From Rhodococcus sp. HNM0563 (GTDB taxonomy: Bacteria > Actinomycetota > Actinomycetes > Mycobacteriales > Mycobacteriaceae): a DNA stretch of 64,000 nucleotides. The position numbers and the translations under genes were made by a program. A model generated the notes under the pieces. It was not told the origin of the DNA. It searched no databases and saw nothing but the letters and a program-made list of their open reading frames with translations. Positions 34,482 through 43,065 of the stretch are shown here, one piece after another; within the stretch, counting starts at the first letter, position 1, and every line of letters begins with the position of its first letter. The stretch spans positions 627,965-691,964 of the forward strand of contig NZ_JAASAF010000002.1 of the NCBI RefSeq assembly GCF_012726195.1. Direction: 5' to 3'.

Positions 34482-35977
34482 GCCTTCACCACGGCTGCGT
34501 AGGCCTTGGTCTCGAGGAACTCCTCCAAACCGTGCGCACTCATCTCGCGACCGATACCCGACTGCTTGTATCCGCCGAAGGGCATGTCGGGGGTGAAGTA
34601 GTTGCCGCCGTTGATGCTGAAGGTACCGGTGCGGATGCGACGTCCGATCGCGATGCCGCGCTCGTCGTCGGCGGTGAGCACACCGCCGGACAGTCCGTAC
34701 TTCGAATCGTTGGCGATCCGGACGGCATCGTCGTCGCCATCGTGCGGAATCACCGCGAGAACAGGGCCGAACGCCTCTTCCTGGGCGATCTCGCTCGACG
34801 GGTCGACGTTGGCGAGAAGCGTCGGCTCGTAGAAGTAGCCGGGCTCGACGGCCTTGCCGCCGGTTGCCAGTGTGGCGCCGGCCTCGATCGCGCGCTGCAC
34901 GAGTCCGTCGACCTTGTCGCGTTGCTTCGCGCTGATGAGCGGCCCCATGTACATCTTGGGGTTCGTCGGATCGCCGAACGGCACGTTGGCCATGAACCCC
35001 GCGACGCGCGCCACGATCTCGTCGTGCTTCTCGCGCGGCACGACAAGTCGGGTGGTCAACGCGCAACCCTGGCCGGCATGGGAGCAGATGCTGAAGGCGG
35101 CGAACTGCGCGACCATGTCGAGATCTGCGTCGTCGAGCACGATCAGAGCGGACTTGCCGCCGAGCTCGGTGAAGACCTTCTTCATCGTGGCCGCGGCAGC
35201 CGCCATGATCTGCGCACCGACCGGGGTGGAGCCGGTGAACGTGACGACGTCCACCTCCGGATGCGTGGTCATGACCTCGCCGACGGGGATACCCGACGAC
35301 GACAGGACGTTGACCACGCCCGCTGGGATATCGGTGTGTTCCTTGATGATCTCGCCGAGGGCATTGGTGACGAGCGGGGTGTCGGGTGCGCCCTTGAGGA
35401 CGACCGTGCAACCTGCGGCGAGTGCGGGTGCCAGCTTGGCCATCGCGAGCTGGACGGGGTAGTTGTACGCGGTGATCGCGGCAACGACACCGGCCGCTTC
35501 CTTGTCGATCCACCGGCGGTGCTGCTGTCCGCGGATCTCGATCTCACCGAGCGTCTCGGTCAACGGGTAGGTCCGCAGCAGGTCGGCGTAGTACTTGACG
35601 ATCTCGATCGGCGCTTCGAGCTGATTGCCGTGAGTGAGCACGCGGGTGGCACCGACTTCGCCCATCAGCAGCTCGCGCAGCTCTTCCTTGTTGTCCTGCA
35701 GCGCCTGGTACAGCTGGTCCAGACAGTTGGCACGGAACTCGGCGTCGGTTGCCCAGGTGGTGGTATCGAATGCGCGGCGAGCAGCGGCGACCGCAGCTTC
35801 TGCTTCGTCCACTCCGGCGTCCGGAGCGTGACCGAACAGCTCACCGGTCGCAGGATTGTAGGACGGGAAGGTCTTGTCGAGCATGACCAGTTCGCCGTCG
35901 ATGAGCAGGGGTTTCGTCACGCCCGTCGATGTAGCGCCGTCGACTACTGCAGTCGACCCGTTGTCCTGCGGTGACAT
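34478..35977 (-). CDS. NAD(P)-dependent aldehyde dehydrogenase
   Basis: A 499-residue aldehyde dehydrogenase. Cofactor-binding FTGSTPVGAQIM, the catalytic glutamate in FTELGGKS and the catalytic cysteine in HAGQGCALTTR are intact, with the C-terminal MPFGGYKQSGIGREMSAHGLEEFLE. It is the first gene of a four-gene minus-strand operon with the CoA-transferase, thiolase-like/DUF35 protein and thiolase. Two versions of an ATTCTC inverted repeat lie 20-46 bases upstream (35997-36023). It probably oxidises a pathway aldehyde to the acid. Confidence 0.94.
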   Translation of the reverse strand: MSPQDNGSTAVVDGATSTGVTKPLLIDGELVMLDKTFPSYNPATGELFGHAPDAGVDEAEAAVAAARRAFDTTTWATDAEFRANCLDQLYQALQDNKEELRELLMGEVGATRVLTHGNQLEAPIEIVKYYADLLRTYPLTETLGEIEIRGQQHRRWIDKEAAGVVAAITAYNYPVQLAMAKLAPALAAGCTVVLKGAPDTPLVTNALGEIIKEHTDIPAGVVNVLSSSGIPVGEVMTTHPEVDVVTFTGSTPVGAQIMAAAAATMKKVFTELGGKSALIVLDDADLDMVAQFAAFSICSHAGQGCALTTRLVVPREKHDEIVARVAGFMANVPFGDPTNPKMYMGPLISAKQRDKVDGLVQRAIEAGATLATGGKAVEPGYFYEPTLLANVDPSSEIAQEEAFGPVLAVIPHDGDDDAVRIANDSKYGLSGGVLTADDERGIAIGRRIRTGTFSINGGNYFTPDMPFGGYKQSGIGREMSAHGLEEFLETKAYAAVVKA

Positions 35978-35996
35978 TCCGTCTCCTCACACTGGT

Positions 35997-36023
35997 GGAA
36001 ATATTATTCTCGCATCTGAGAAT
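35997..36023. promoter_or_regulatory. Regulon palindrome copy 3, GGAAAT-ATT-ATTCTC with extra arm
   Basis: The right half-site ATTCTC (36006-36011) is perfect and the left (35997-36002) matches 4 of 6. The same half-site also pairs with GAGAAT at 36018-36023 across six bases. It stands directly upstream of the aldehyde dehydrogenase operon. Confidence 0.5.
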
Positions 36024-36116
36024 CAGAGATCTGTTGGACGCGACTGTACCAAGTCAACCGGCTCACGCCTACCCCAGAACGTGATTCACGCCACGGAAAT
36101 GAACTAGGGTGCCGCC

Positions 36117-36145
36117 TGCAAGACCCGGACAAATCCGGTCTTGCA
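36117..36145 (+). promoter_or_regulatory. Stem-loop in the divergent region upstream of the dioxygenase
   Basis: Arms 36117-36129 and 36134-36145 form a 12-pair stem with one bulged C and loop CAAA. No T-run follows. It may be a leader hairpin, a terminator of upstream transcription, or a protein-binding site. Confidence 0.45.
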
Positions 36146-36159
36146 ACCCTGAATCGAAC

Positions 36160-36174
36160 GAGAGTATGGTTCTC
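36160..36174. promoter_or_regulatory. Regulon palindrome copy 4, GAGAGT-ATG-GTTCTC
   Basis: Ten of 12 arm positions match GAGAAT-N3-ATTCTC. It is 22 bases upstream of the GTG start of the dioxygenase gene. Confidence 0.5.
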
Positions 36175-36195
36175 GCATCCGGAAGGGAGATTCTT

Positions 36196-37011
36196 GTGAT
36201 TGAGACAACAGCACTCAGTCCGTCGCTCGGTGTGGAAGTCACGGGCCTCGACAGCAGCAACATCAACGACGACACGGTCGCGGCCCAACTTCTCGAGGCA
36301 CTCAAATGGCGGGGGGTGCTGCTCATCCGCGGCCTGAACCTCGACGACGAAGCACAGTTGGCCTTCAGTCGTCGGCTCGGGGAGGTCGTACAGCCTGCCC
36401 CGGGCCAGGAGATCTTCACCGTCTCACTGGATCCCGCGAAGACGCCGTCCGCTGACTATCTCAGGGGAACGTTCTGCTGGCACATCGACGACACCACCAA
36501 CGACGTACCGGCGAAGGCCACGACACTCACGGCACGCCACGTGGCGATGGTCGGCGGCGGAACCGAATTCGCCAGCACCTACGCCGCATACGAGAATCTG
36601 CCCGACCACGAGAAGAAGCGTTACGAGGGCCTTCGGGTCGTCCATAGCTTCGAGGCCGCGCAACGCCTGGTGAATCCGGACCCGACAGACGAACAGATTG
36701 CGGGATGGCGCCGGCTGCCCGAACACGAGACCTCACTCGTATGGGACCGCCGCGACGGCCGGCGATCACTCGCGATCGGCGCAACGGCCGACCGCATCGT
36801 CGGCATGAGTCCAGAGGAGAGCCGCGAGCTCCTCGACGAGCTCCTCACGTGGACCACACAGGAACGCTTCACTTATTCGCACGAATGGGCCGTCGGCGAC
36901 CTCGTCGTGTGGGAGAACACCGGCATGCTCCACCGTGCACTCCCGTACGACCCGTCCTCCGAGCGCCTCATGCGCCGCACCACGATCGTGGGAGATGAAC
37001 CGTGGGCGTGA
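36196..37011 (+). CDS. TauD/TfdA-family Fe(II)/2-oxoglutarate dioxygenase
   Basis: A 271-residue non-haem iron dioxygenase. The facial triad reads as H and D in FCWHIDDTTND and a later H in GMLHRALPYDP, followed by the 2-oxoglutarate-binding arginine region SSERLMRRTT. The GTG start is chosen for its GGAAGGGAGA ribosome site; an upstream in-frame ATG at 36109 lies within the regulatory stem-loop region. Known relatives hydroxylate sulfonates, phenoxyacids, carnitine precursors or isoprenoid acids. Its stop overlaps the next SDR by 10 bases, so hydroxylation followed by alcohol oxidation is the likely logic. Confidence 0.88.
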   Translation: MIETTALSPSLGVEVTGLDSSNINDDTVAAQLLEALKWRGVLLIRGLNLDDEAQLAFSRRLGEVVQPAPGQEIFTVSLDPAKTPSADYLRGTFCWHIDDTTNDVPAKATTLTARHVAMVGGGTEFASTYAAYENLPDHEKKRYEGLRVVHSFEAAQRLVNPDPTDEQIAGWRRLPEHETSLVWDRRDGRRSLAIGATADRIVGMSPEESRELLDELLTWTTQERFTYSHEWAVGDLVVWENTGMLHRALPYDPSSERLMRRTTIVGDEPWA

Positions 37012-37712
37012 AAACAGCCGTCGTGACCGGCGGAAGCTCAGGAATCGGCAAGGCCATCGCAGAACGACTGCGCAAAGACGGCCATCAGGTCGCAGTCTTC
37101 GATCTCAACCCATCGGGTGGAGAGCTCGAGTACCAGGTCGACGTCTCCGATCCGGAGCAGGTCGCAGCAGCGTTCGCGCAGGTCCGCGAGGAGCTCGGTC
37201 CCGTGACGATTCTCGTCAACGGTGCCGGCCTCGAGCTGTACAAGCGATTCAAGAACATCGACTACGCCACCTGGCAGAAGGTCGTCGATGTCAATCTCGG
37301 CGGCGTGTTCCACTGCGTACAGGCCGCGCTCCCCGACATGATCGAAGCCGGCTGGGGACGCATCGTGAACATATCTTCCTCGAGCGCCCAGTCGGGCCAG
37401 CAGTTCATGTCCGCGTACGTGTCGGCCAAGGCCGCCGTCAACGGGCTCACGAAGTCGCTCGCACTCGAATACGGGCCCGAGGGAATCACCGTCAACGCGG
37501 TGCCGCCCGGATTCGTCGACACCCCGATGCTCCGGCGCTCCGAGAGCAAAGGTCTCCTCGGCGGCACCATCGAAGACCACATACAGCGCACACCGGTCCG
37601 TCGGGCCGGCCGGCCGGAGGACATCGCTGCAGCGTGTGCGTTCCTGATCTCGGAAGAAGCCGGTTACATCACCGGCCAGATCCTCGGCGTCAACGGCGGA
37701 CGAAACACGTAA
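37002..37712 (+). CDS. Short-chain dehydrogenase/reductase (classical SDR)
   Basis: A 236-residue NAD(P)-dependent oxidoreductase. The nucleotide motif is TGGSSGIGKAI near residue 9, the NAG-type motif is VNGAGLEL, the catalytic serine lies in VNISSSSAQ and the pair Y-x-x-x-K in SAYVSAKAAVNG. GTG at 37002 has GGGAGA seven bases upstream; GTG at 37008 is the alternative. It overlaps the dioxygenase gene and probably oxidises the hydroxyl group that enzyme makes. Confidence 0.9.
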   Translation: MGVKTAVVTGGSSGIGKAIAERLRKDGHQVAVFDLNPSGGELEYQVDVSDPEQVAAAFAQVREELGPVTILVNGAGLELYKRFKNIDYATWQKVVDVNLGGVFHCVQAALPDMIEAGWGRIVNISSSSAQSGQQFMSAYVSAKAAVNGLTKSLALEYGPEGITVNAVPPGFVDTPMLRRSESKGLLGGTIEDHIQRTPVRRAGRPEDIAAACAFLISEEAGYITGQILGVNGGRNT

Positions 37713-37728
37713 ACCTCAGTACTTAAAC

Positions 37729-37764
37729 GCAATACGTGGACACTGCGCAATACGTAGACACTGC
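37729..37764 (+). repeat. Two adjacent 18-base direct repeats upstream of the SDR-P450 operon
   Basis: Copies at 37729-37746 and 37747-37764 read GCAATACGTGGACACTGC and the same with one change (G to A). They lie 54 bases upstream of the mycofactocin-type SDR start, a suitable place for cooperative activator or repressor binding. An imperfect third copy may begin at 37721. Confidence 0.65.
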
Positions 37765-37817
37765 CGGCCCACCACCGGGCCTATGAACACCACGAACTCG
37801 ATCGAAAGGGACGAACA

Positions 37818-38678
37818 GTGGGGCGCGTACAAGGCAAGGTTGCATTCATCACCGGCGCGGCGCGGGGCCAGGGCCGCAGCCACGCAGTCAAGCTCGCATC
37901 CGAAGGCGCGGACATCATCGCCGTCGATCGGTGCGAGGACTTCTCGACCATCGGATACCCGATGGCGTCGCAGGAGGATCTCGACGAGACCGCTCGGCTC
38001 GTCGAGAAGGAAGGCCGTCGCATCGTGACGGTCAAGGCCGACGTCCGCGACGCCGCGCAGATGCGCGCAGCGGTCCAGCAGGGCATCGATGAGCTGGGCA
38101 AGATCGACATCGTCGTCGCACAGGCCGGTGTCGCAGGCATGAAGGGCGAGCCTCAGCGACAGGCGTGGGCCGACGTGGTCGATACCAACCTGGTCGGCAC
38201 CATCAACGCCGTGCAGGCCGCGCTGCCGCACCTCGGTGACGGCGCATCGATCATCGCAACCGGTTCGACCGCCGCGCTCATGGATGTGTCGAAGGTCGAC
38301 CAGCCGGGCAAGGACCTCGGCGGTGCCGCCTACGTGTTCTCGAAGCGCGCCCTGTCGCAGTACATCCACGACTTGGCCACCCATCTCGCACCTGCCGGTG
38401 TCCGTGCAAACGTGCTGCACCCCACCAACTGCAACACCGACATGCTGCAGAGTGAGCCGATGTATCGGTCGTTCCGTCCGGATCTCGAGCACCCGACCCG
38501 CGCGGATGCCGAGCCCGCTTTCGGCGTACAGCAGGCCATGCGCATTCCGTTCATCGAACCCGAAGACAGCAGCAACATGGTGCTCTTCCTCGCCTCCGAC
38601 GAGTCCCGGTACGTCACCGGCATGCAGATGCGTGTGGACGGCGGCGGCTATCTCAAGTGGTACGACTACCACATCTGA
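37818..38678 (+). CDS. Mycofactocin-type SDR oxidoreductase (carveol dehydrogenase-like)
   Basis: A 286-residue SDR with nucleotide motif TGAARGQGRSHAVKLA, the insertion typical of the mycofactocin-coupled group (DRCEDFSTIGYPMASQEDLDET), the active-site segment AYVFSKRALSQYI and the late loop HPTNCNTDMLQSEPMYRSFRPD. Relatives such as Rhodococcus carveol dehydrogenase hold NAD tightly and pass electrons to mycofactocin. GTG start with AAAGGGA upstream. It heads the SDR-ferredoxin-P450 group, suggesting oxidation of a secondary alcohol made by the P450. Confidence 0.92.
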   Translation: MGRVQGKVAFITGAARGQGRSHAVKLASEGADIIAVDRCEDFSTIGYPMASQEDLDETARLVEKEGRRIVTVKADVRDAAQMRAAVQQGIDELGKIDIVVAQAGVAGMKGEPQRQAWADVVDTNLVGTINAVQAALPHLGDGASIIATGSTAALMDVSKVDQPGKDLGGAAYVFSKRALSQYIHDLATHLAPAGVRANVLHPTNCNTDMLQSEPMYRSFRPDLEHPTRADAEPAFGVQQAMRIPFIEPEDSSNMVLFLASDESRYVTGMQMRVDGGGYLKWYDYHI

Positions 38679-38763
38679 TGACGGGACCCCGCCCTCGGGC
38701 CGGGACCGACTCCCCGAAATGTACAGCCCATCAACAAATCCCCATTCGAACGGGAGGAACATC

Positions 38764-38955
38764 ATGAAGGTGCGAGTCGACCCCGATCGCTGCCAGGGCC
38801 ATACGCTGTGCGCAATGGCAGCACCGGATGTCTTCGAGCTGAGCGATATCGACGGCCACGCCACGGCCATCGACTCCGAAATCCCTGCAGATCTCGAGGA
38901 GAACGTGCGCGAGGCCGTGCGCTCGTGTCCTGAGCAAGCGATCACCATTCTCTGA
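38764..38955 (+). CDS. 3Fe-4S-type ferredoxin for the P450
   Basis: A 63-residue ferredoxin, MKVRVDPDRCQGHTLCAMAA at the start and SCPEQAITIL at the end. Cysteines 10, 16 and 54 and replacement of the fourth ligand position (QGH) mark the 3Fe-4S type that accompanies actinobacterial P450s. An AACGGGAGG ribosome site precedes the ATG. It lies 19 bases ahead of the P450 gene and would deliver electrons to it; no ferredoxin reductase gene is present in the window. Confidence 0.95.
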   Translation: MKVRVDPDRCQGHTLCAMAAPDVFELSDIDGHATAIDSEIPADLEENVREAVRSCPEQAITIL

Positions 38956-38974
38956 ATTTGCCGAGAGGACAGTC

Positions 38975-40339
38975 ATGAGTGTCGACCCAGTTGCCGACGC
39001 AACCCACAGGTCCCCCAAATACGATTTCGATCGGCACGCCCCGGACTACCGGGATCGCTTCCTCGACGTCACCGAGGAAATGCAGTCGAAGTGCCCGATG
39101 GCGTGGTCCGACACCCACGGTGGCCATTGGGTCGCCGCGGGTAGCCGACAGGTCTTCGACCTCGCGCGGTCGGCCGACGTATCCAACGACCACGACCTCC
39201 ACAACGAGCGCAAGGGTTACAAGGGCATCGCGATTCCGACCATGGAGCGCGCGTCCGGTGTGCGAGGCGGAATCCTGGAGATGGACGACCCTGAACACCA
39301 CGAGTTCCGGGCCCTTCTCAACCCTTATCTCTCCCCCGCCGCTGTCGAGCGGTGGATCCCTTTCGTCGACGAGGTCGTTCGGGCAGCGATCGACGAGAAG
39401 ATCGAGAGCGGGAAGATCGATTTCGTCGACGATCTCGCCAACGTCGTGCCTGCCGTCCTGACCCTGGCCATGATGGGCATTCCCATCGAGAAGTGGGTGA
39501 TCTACAACGAGCCGGTGCACGCAGCCGTCTACACCCCGCCGGACTCCCCGGACATCCCGCGCATCGGTGAGATGCACCGCGCGATGGGCCTCGACCTGCT
39601 CATGAACCTCCTCGAGATCCGGGAGAATCCTCGCCCGGGCCTGATCAATGCGATTGCAGACGTCGAGGTTCTCGGCGAGAAGCCCAGCGACATGGAACTT
39701 CTGGGTATCCTCAGTCTCCTGATCGGCGGTGGATTCGACACGACCACCGCACTCACCGCTCATTCCCTCGAATGGCTGGGCCTCAACCCGGATGAGCGGA
39801 CTCGCCTGAGTGAGGAGCGCGACACGCTCCTCAACCCCGCTACCGAGGAGTTCCTGCGCTACTTCACCCCGGCGCCGGGCGACGGGCGCACTTTCTCGGC
39901 CGACTACGAGCTCGACGGTGTCGAGTTCAAGGAAGGCGAACGACTGTGGCTGTCCTGGGCGATGGCCAACCGCGACCCTGAACTGTTCGACGACCCGAAC
40001 AACATCGATCTCGAACGAAGGGGCAACCGCCACTTCAGCTTCGGACTCGGAATCCATCGGTGCGTCGGGTCGAACATGGCGCGTATGGTGTTCAAGAGGA
40101 TGCTGCTCGCGGTTCTCGATCGTATGCCTGACTACAAGGTCGACGTCGAGAACACGGTGCACTACGACACCATCGGTGTGATCCAGGGTATGCGGCACCT
40201 GCCTGCAACGTTCACCCCCGGACCGCGTCTCGGCGACAACCTCGACGACACGCTGAAGAAGCTGCAGACGATCTGCGACGACCAGCGGCTCGCAGATCCG
40301 ATCACGCGGAAGAAGGATTCGGCGAACATCGGTAATTGA
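38975..40339 (+). CDS. Cytochrome P450 monooxygenase
   Basis: A 454-residue soluble bacterial P450. The haem-binding segment is FSFGLGIHRCVGSN with C363, the ExxR pair is E292-R295, and the I-helix reads GGGFDTTTALT near residue 251. The C-terminus is about 40 residues longer than most bacterial P450s (GDNLDDTLKKLQTICDDQRL). It forms an operon with the ferredoxin and the mycofactocin-type SDR and ends at a strong hairpin. Hydroxylation of an alicyclic or terpenoid-like substrate is the most natural guess; the CYP family could not be assigned by eye. Confidence 0.95.
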   Translation: MSVDPVADATHRSPKYDFDRHAPDYRDRFLDVTEEMQSKCPMAWSDTHGGHWVAAGSRQVFDLARSADVSNDHDLHNERKGYKGIAIPTMERASGVRGGILEMDDPEHHEFRALLNPYLSPAAVERWIPFVDEVVRAAIDEKIESGKIDFVDDLANVVPAVLTLAMMGIPIEKWVIYNEPVHAAVYTPPDSPDIPRIGEMHRAMGLDLLMNLLEIRENPRPGLINAIADVEVLGEKPSDMELLGILSLLIGGGFDTTTALTAHSLEWLGLNPDERTRLSEERDTLLNPATEEFLRYFTPAPGDGRTFSADYELDGVEFKEGERLWLSWAMANRDPELFDDPNNIDLERRGNRHFSFGLGIHRCVGSNMARMVFKRMLLAVLDRMPDYKVDVENTVHYDTIGVIQGMRHLPATFTPGPRLGDNLDDTLKKLQTICDDQRLADPITRKKDSANIGN

Positions 40340-40361
40340 TCCGACAGCAACCGTTTTCGCC

Positions 40362-40400
40362 CCGGGGACGCCGCAGCTCGATGTGCAGCGGCGTCCCCGG
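40362..40400 (+). terminator. Hairpin terminator after the P450 gene
   Basis: Perfect 13-base GC-rich arms (40362-40374, 40388-40400) surround a 13-base loop, 23 bases after the P450 stop and 27 bases before the next GTG. It may only partly stop transcription, since the following genes run the same way without an obvious new promoter. Confidence 0.7.
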
Positions 40401-40426
40401 CTCAGACAGTAAGGAACTCGACGCAC

Positions 40427-42130
40427 GTGGCCGAGACAGCGGTGGTCGATCAGACCGGAGGCACACCCGTGGCGAAAGCCTCGGGACGTCCTCTCCCCCA
40501 ACTCACCTCTTCGAACCGATTCTTCTGGACGGCAGGCACTGACGGTGTGCTGCGGATACAGGAATGTGAGTCGTGCTCGGCTCTCATCCATCCGCCACAG
40601 CCGGTCTGCCGGTACTGCAGGGAGCACCGGATGGGGGTTCGTGAGGTGTCGGGCTTCGCGACCCTCGCGGGGTTCACGGTCAATCATCGCTTCGCCGCTC
40701 CTGGCATGCCCGCACCGTATGTCGTCGCGCAGGTTGCGATCGAGGAAGATCCGCGGGTGCGGCTGACGACCAACATCGTCGAGTGCGATCCCGAAACTCT
40801 CGAACTCGGTATGCGCATGGAGGTCGTGTTCCAGCAGGACGCGGATGTGTGGCTTCCGCTCTTCCGACCTGCACAAGAGCAGGGGGAGCTTTCGCCGCTC
40901 CCGCAGGAGGAGATCGAGCCGGACCAGTTCCGGTTCCACGTCCGCCCTCCGGCCACACAGGACAAGTACGAGGACAAGGTCGCGCTCACCGGTATCGGCA
41001 TGTCCGATATCGGTCGGCGGCTGATGCGGTCGCCCATCGATCTGACCATCGAGGCGTGTGAACGAGCGGTCGCCGATGCCGGTCTGACCATGGATGACAT
41101 CGACGGCATCGCCAGCTACCCCGGTGGAGGAAACGTCGGGGGCTTCGGCGAAGGCGGCATCACGCAGGTCGAAGCGGCGCTCGGCTTGCGCCCTACCTGG
41201 CACAACGGCGGTATCGAGACATTCGGCCCCGGCGGATCGGTGATCGCCGCGATGATCGCGGTCGCCAGTGGAGCCGCACGGCATGTGCTGTGTTACCGCA
41301 CGCTGTGGGAGGCGACGTACGCCGAACTGATGAAGCGCGGGGAGATCGCACCCCCGTCCGGTGGGCGCACCCCGAACTGGTTCATGCCGTTCGGTGCCAC
41401 ATCTGCTGCCCATACCCTCGCGCAGAACGCGCAGCGGCATTTCCATCGCTACGGAACCGACCGCGAAACACTCGGGTGGATCGCGCTCAACCAACGCGCC
41501 AACGCCGCGCTGAACCCCACCGCGATCTACCGCGACCCGATGACGATGGACGACTACATGTCGGCCCGTCCGATCACCACGCCGTTCGGCCTTTACGACT
41601 GCGACGTCCCGTGCGATGGTTCGATCGCGGTCATCGTCTCGGCCATCGACGCCGCGCATGATCTCCCGAAGACTCCGGTACTCGTCGAGGCCGTCGGCAC
41701 CCAGATCATCGAACGAATGGACTGGGATCAGAGCACGCTGACCCACGAGCCTCATTCGCTCGGGCCGTCTGCCCACATGTGGTCGCGCACCTCGATGAAG
41801 CCCGAGGATGTCGACGTGGCCGAGCTCTACGACGGCTTCAGCTTCAACTGCCTGTCGTGGCTCGAAGGGCTCGGATTCTGCGGTATCGGCGAAGCCAAGG
41901 ACTTCCTCGCAGGCGGTAAGAACATCGCCCGCGACGGAATCCTCCCTCTCAACACGCACGGTGGCCAGCTGTCACACGGCCGCACACACGGCATGGGACT
42001 GATTCACGAGGCCGTGACCCAACTACGTGGCGAAGCCGGTGCGCGGCAGGTTGCCGGTGCGCGCGTCGCTGTAGCCGCGACCGGCGGACTCTCCCCCGGC
42101 GGCGCGATGCTTCTGCGGACCGACTCATGA
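40427..42130 (+). CDS. DUF35-thiolase fusion, possible aldolase-type enzyme
   Basis: A 567-residue fusion. The N-terminal DUF35 part has a zinc ribbon (C47, C50, C61, C64) and OB-fold (GFATLAGFTVNHRFAAPGMPAPYVVAQV). Residues from about 180 are a thiolase-fold domain (VALTGIGMSDIGRRLMRSPIDLTIEA). At the usual nucleophile position I read FGPGGSVIAAM, so the active-site cysteine seems absent, while AELYDGFSFNCLSWLEGL is kept. Separate DUF35 and Ltp2-type thiolase chains form a steroid side-chain aldolase in actinomycetes; this natural fusion may be of that kind. GTG start with AAGGA upstream. Coupled to the following hydrolase. Confidence 0.85.
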   Translation: MAETAVVDQTGGTPVAKASGRPLPQLTSSNRFFWTAGTDGVLRIQECESCSALIHPPQPVCRYCREHRMGVREVSGFATLAGFTVNHRFAAPGMPAPYVVAQVAIEEDPRVRLTTNIVECDPETLELGMRMEVVFQQDADVWLPLFRPAQEQGELSPLPQEEIEPDQFRFHVRPPATQDKYEDKVALTGIGMSDIGRRLMRSPIDLTIEACERAVADAGLTMDDIDGIASYPGGGNVGGFGEGGITQVEAALGLRPTWHNGGIETFGPGGSVIAAMIAVASGAARHVLCYRTLWEATYAELMKRGEIAPPSGGRTPNWFMPFGATSAAHTLAQNAQRHFHRYGTDRETLGWIALNQRANAALNPTAIYRDPMTMDDYMSARPITTPFGLYDCDVPCDGSIAVIVSAIDAAHDLPKTPVLVEAVGTQIIERMDWDQSTLTHEPHSLGPSAHMWSRTSMKPEDVDVAELYDGFSFNCLSWLEGLGFCGIGEAKDFLAGGKNIARDGILPLNTHGGQLSHGRTHGMGLIHEAVTQLRGEAGARQVAGARVAVAATGGLSPGGAMLLRTDS

Positions 42131-43065
42131 CTTTCGCATCCCCACAGTCCTCACCGATCGAGGAGGCCGGTGTCGGCGGCGCGTGGAGTTCCTCACCCGT
42201 CTCCCGCGTCGTCGATATCGAGGGCATTCCGATCTCCGGACTGCTCCTCGAGGCCCCCGAACCGCGGGCGGTGATCGTTGCCCTTCACGGAGGTGCCTCA
42301 TTTTCCGCCTACTGGGATTGCCCCGGTCACCCCGAACTGTCGATGATGCGCTCCGCCGCGCTGCACGGATACACGGTGCTCGCGCTCGACCGTCCGGGCT
42401 ACGGCACGTCCAGACCGTTCGCCGATGAACTGCGCGACTCGCAGCGCCGGGCCGACCTCGCCTACGCCGCGGTGGACGCCGTTCTCGGCTCGGGTGCCTG
42501 TCAGAGCGGACTGTTCCTGTGGGGCCACTCGGTCGGTAGCGAACTGGCGGTTCGGATGGCTACAGACGACCACGGCCACGTCCTTCTCGGCCTCGCAATT
42601 TCCGGCACCGGCCGCGAGCACCACGCACTGGCGGCCGGGATCCTCGGCACGCGCGAGCGCTACGCTCAGGCAAAAGGTGTGGGCGAACTGATCTGGACTC
42701 CGGCCGAAGGCCTCTATCCACCCGACGTAATGGGCGGATCGGCAATCTCTTCTCGCACACCGGATTACGAGGCCGATGTCACCGCGATCTGGCCCACGGA
42801 AACTTTTCCTTCGCTGGCAGCGCGAGTGCGTGTCCCCGTCCACTACACCGCGGCCGAGCACGAGCGTGTGTGGCGCAGCGACCCGGAAGCCATCGACGAC
42901 GTCGCCTCGATGTTCACCGCATCCCCCCGGGTCGTCACCGCCCGGATTGCCAGGGGCGGACACAACCTCAGCATCTGCAATGCCGCACCGGAATACCACC
43001 GGACGGTCATGAACTTCATCGATGACTGCCTCGCTCAGCGGGGCCACCAGGGTAAGGACACATGA
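42127..43065 (+). CDS. Alpha/beta-hydrolase
   Basis: A 312-residue alpha/beta-hydrolase. The oxyanion segment is VIVALHGGASFSAYWD, the nucleophile elbow is GHSVGSE, and the likely catalytic histidine is in ARGGHNLS near residue 277, with the acid around residue 250. The start overlaps the preceding fusion gene by four bases and its end overlaps the next gene likewise. It could hydrolyse an ester, lactone or thioester in the pathway. Confidence 0.87.
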   Translation: MTFASPQSSPIEEAGVGGAWSSSPVSRVVDIEGIPISGLLLEAPEPRAVIVALHGGASFSAYWDCPGHPELSMMRSAALHGYTVLALDRPGYGTSRPFADELRDSQRRADLAYAAVDAVLGSGACQSGLFLWGHSVGSELAVRMATDDHGHVLLGLAISGTGREHHALAAGILGTRERYAQAKGVGELIWTPAEGLYPPDVMGGSAISSRTPDYEADVTAIWPTETFPSLAARVRVPVHYTAAEHERVWRSDPEAIDDVASMFTASPRVVTARIARGGHNLSICNAAPEYHRTVMNFIDDCLAQRGHQGKDT

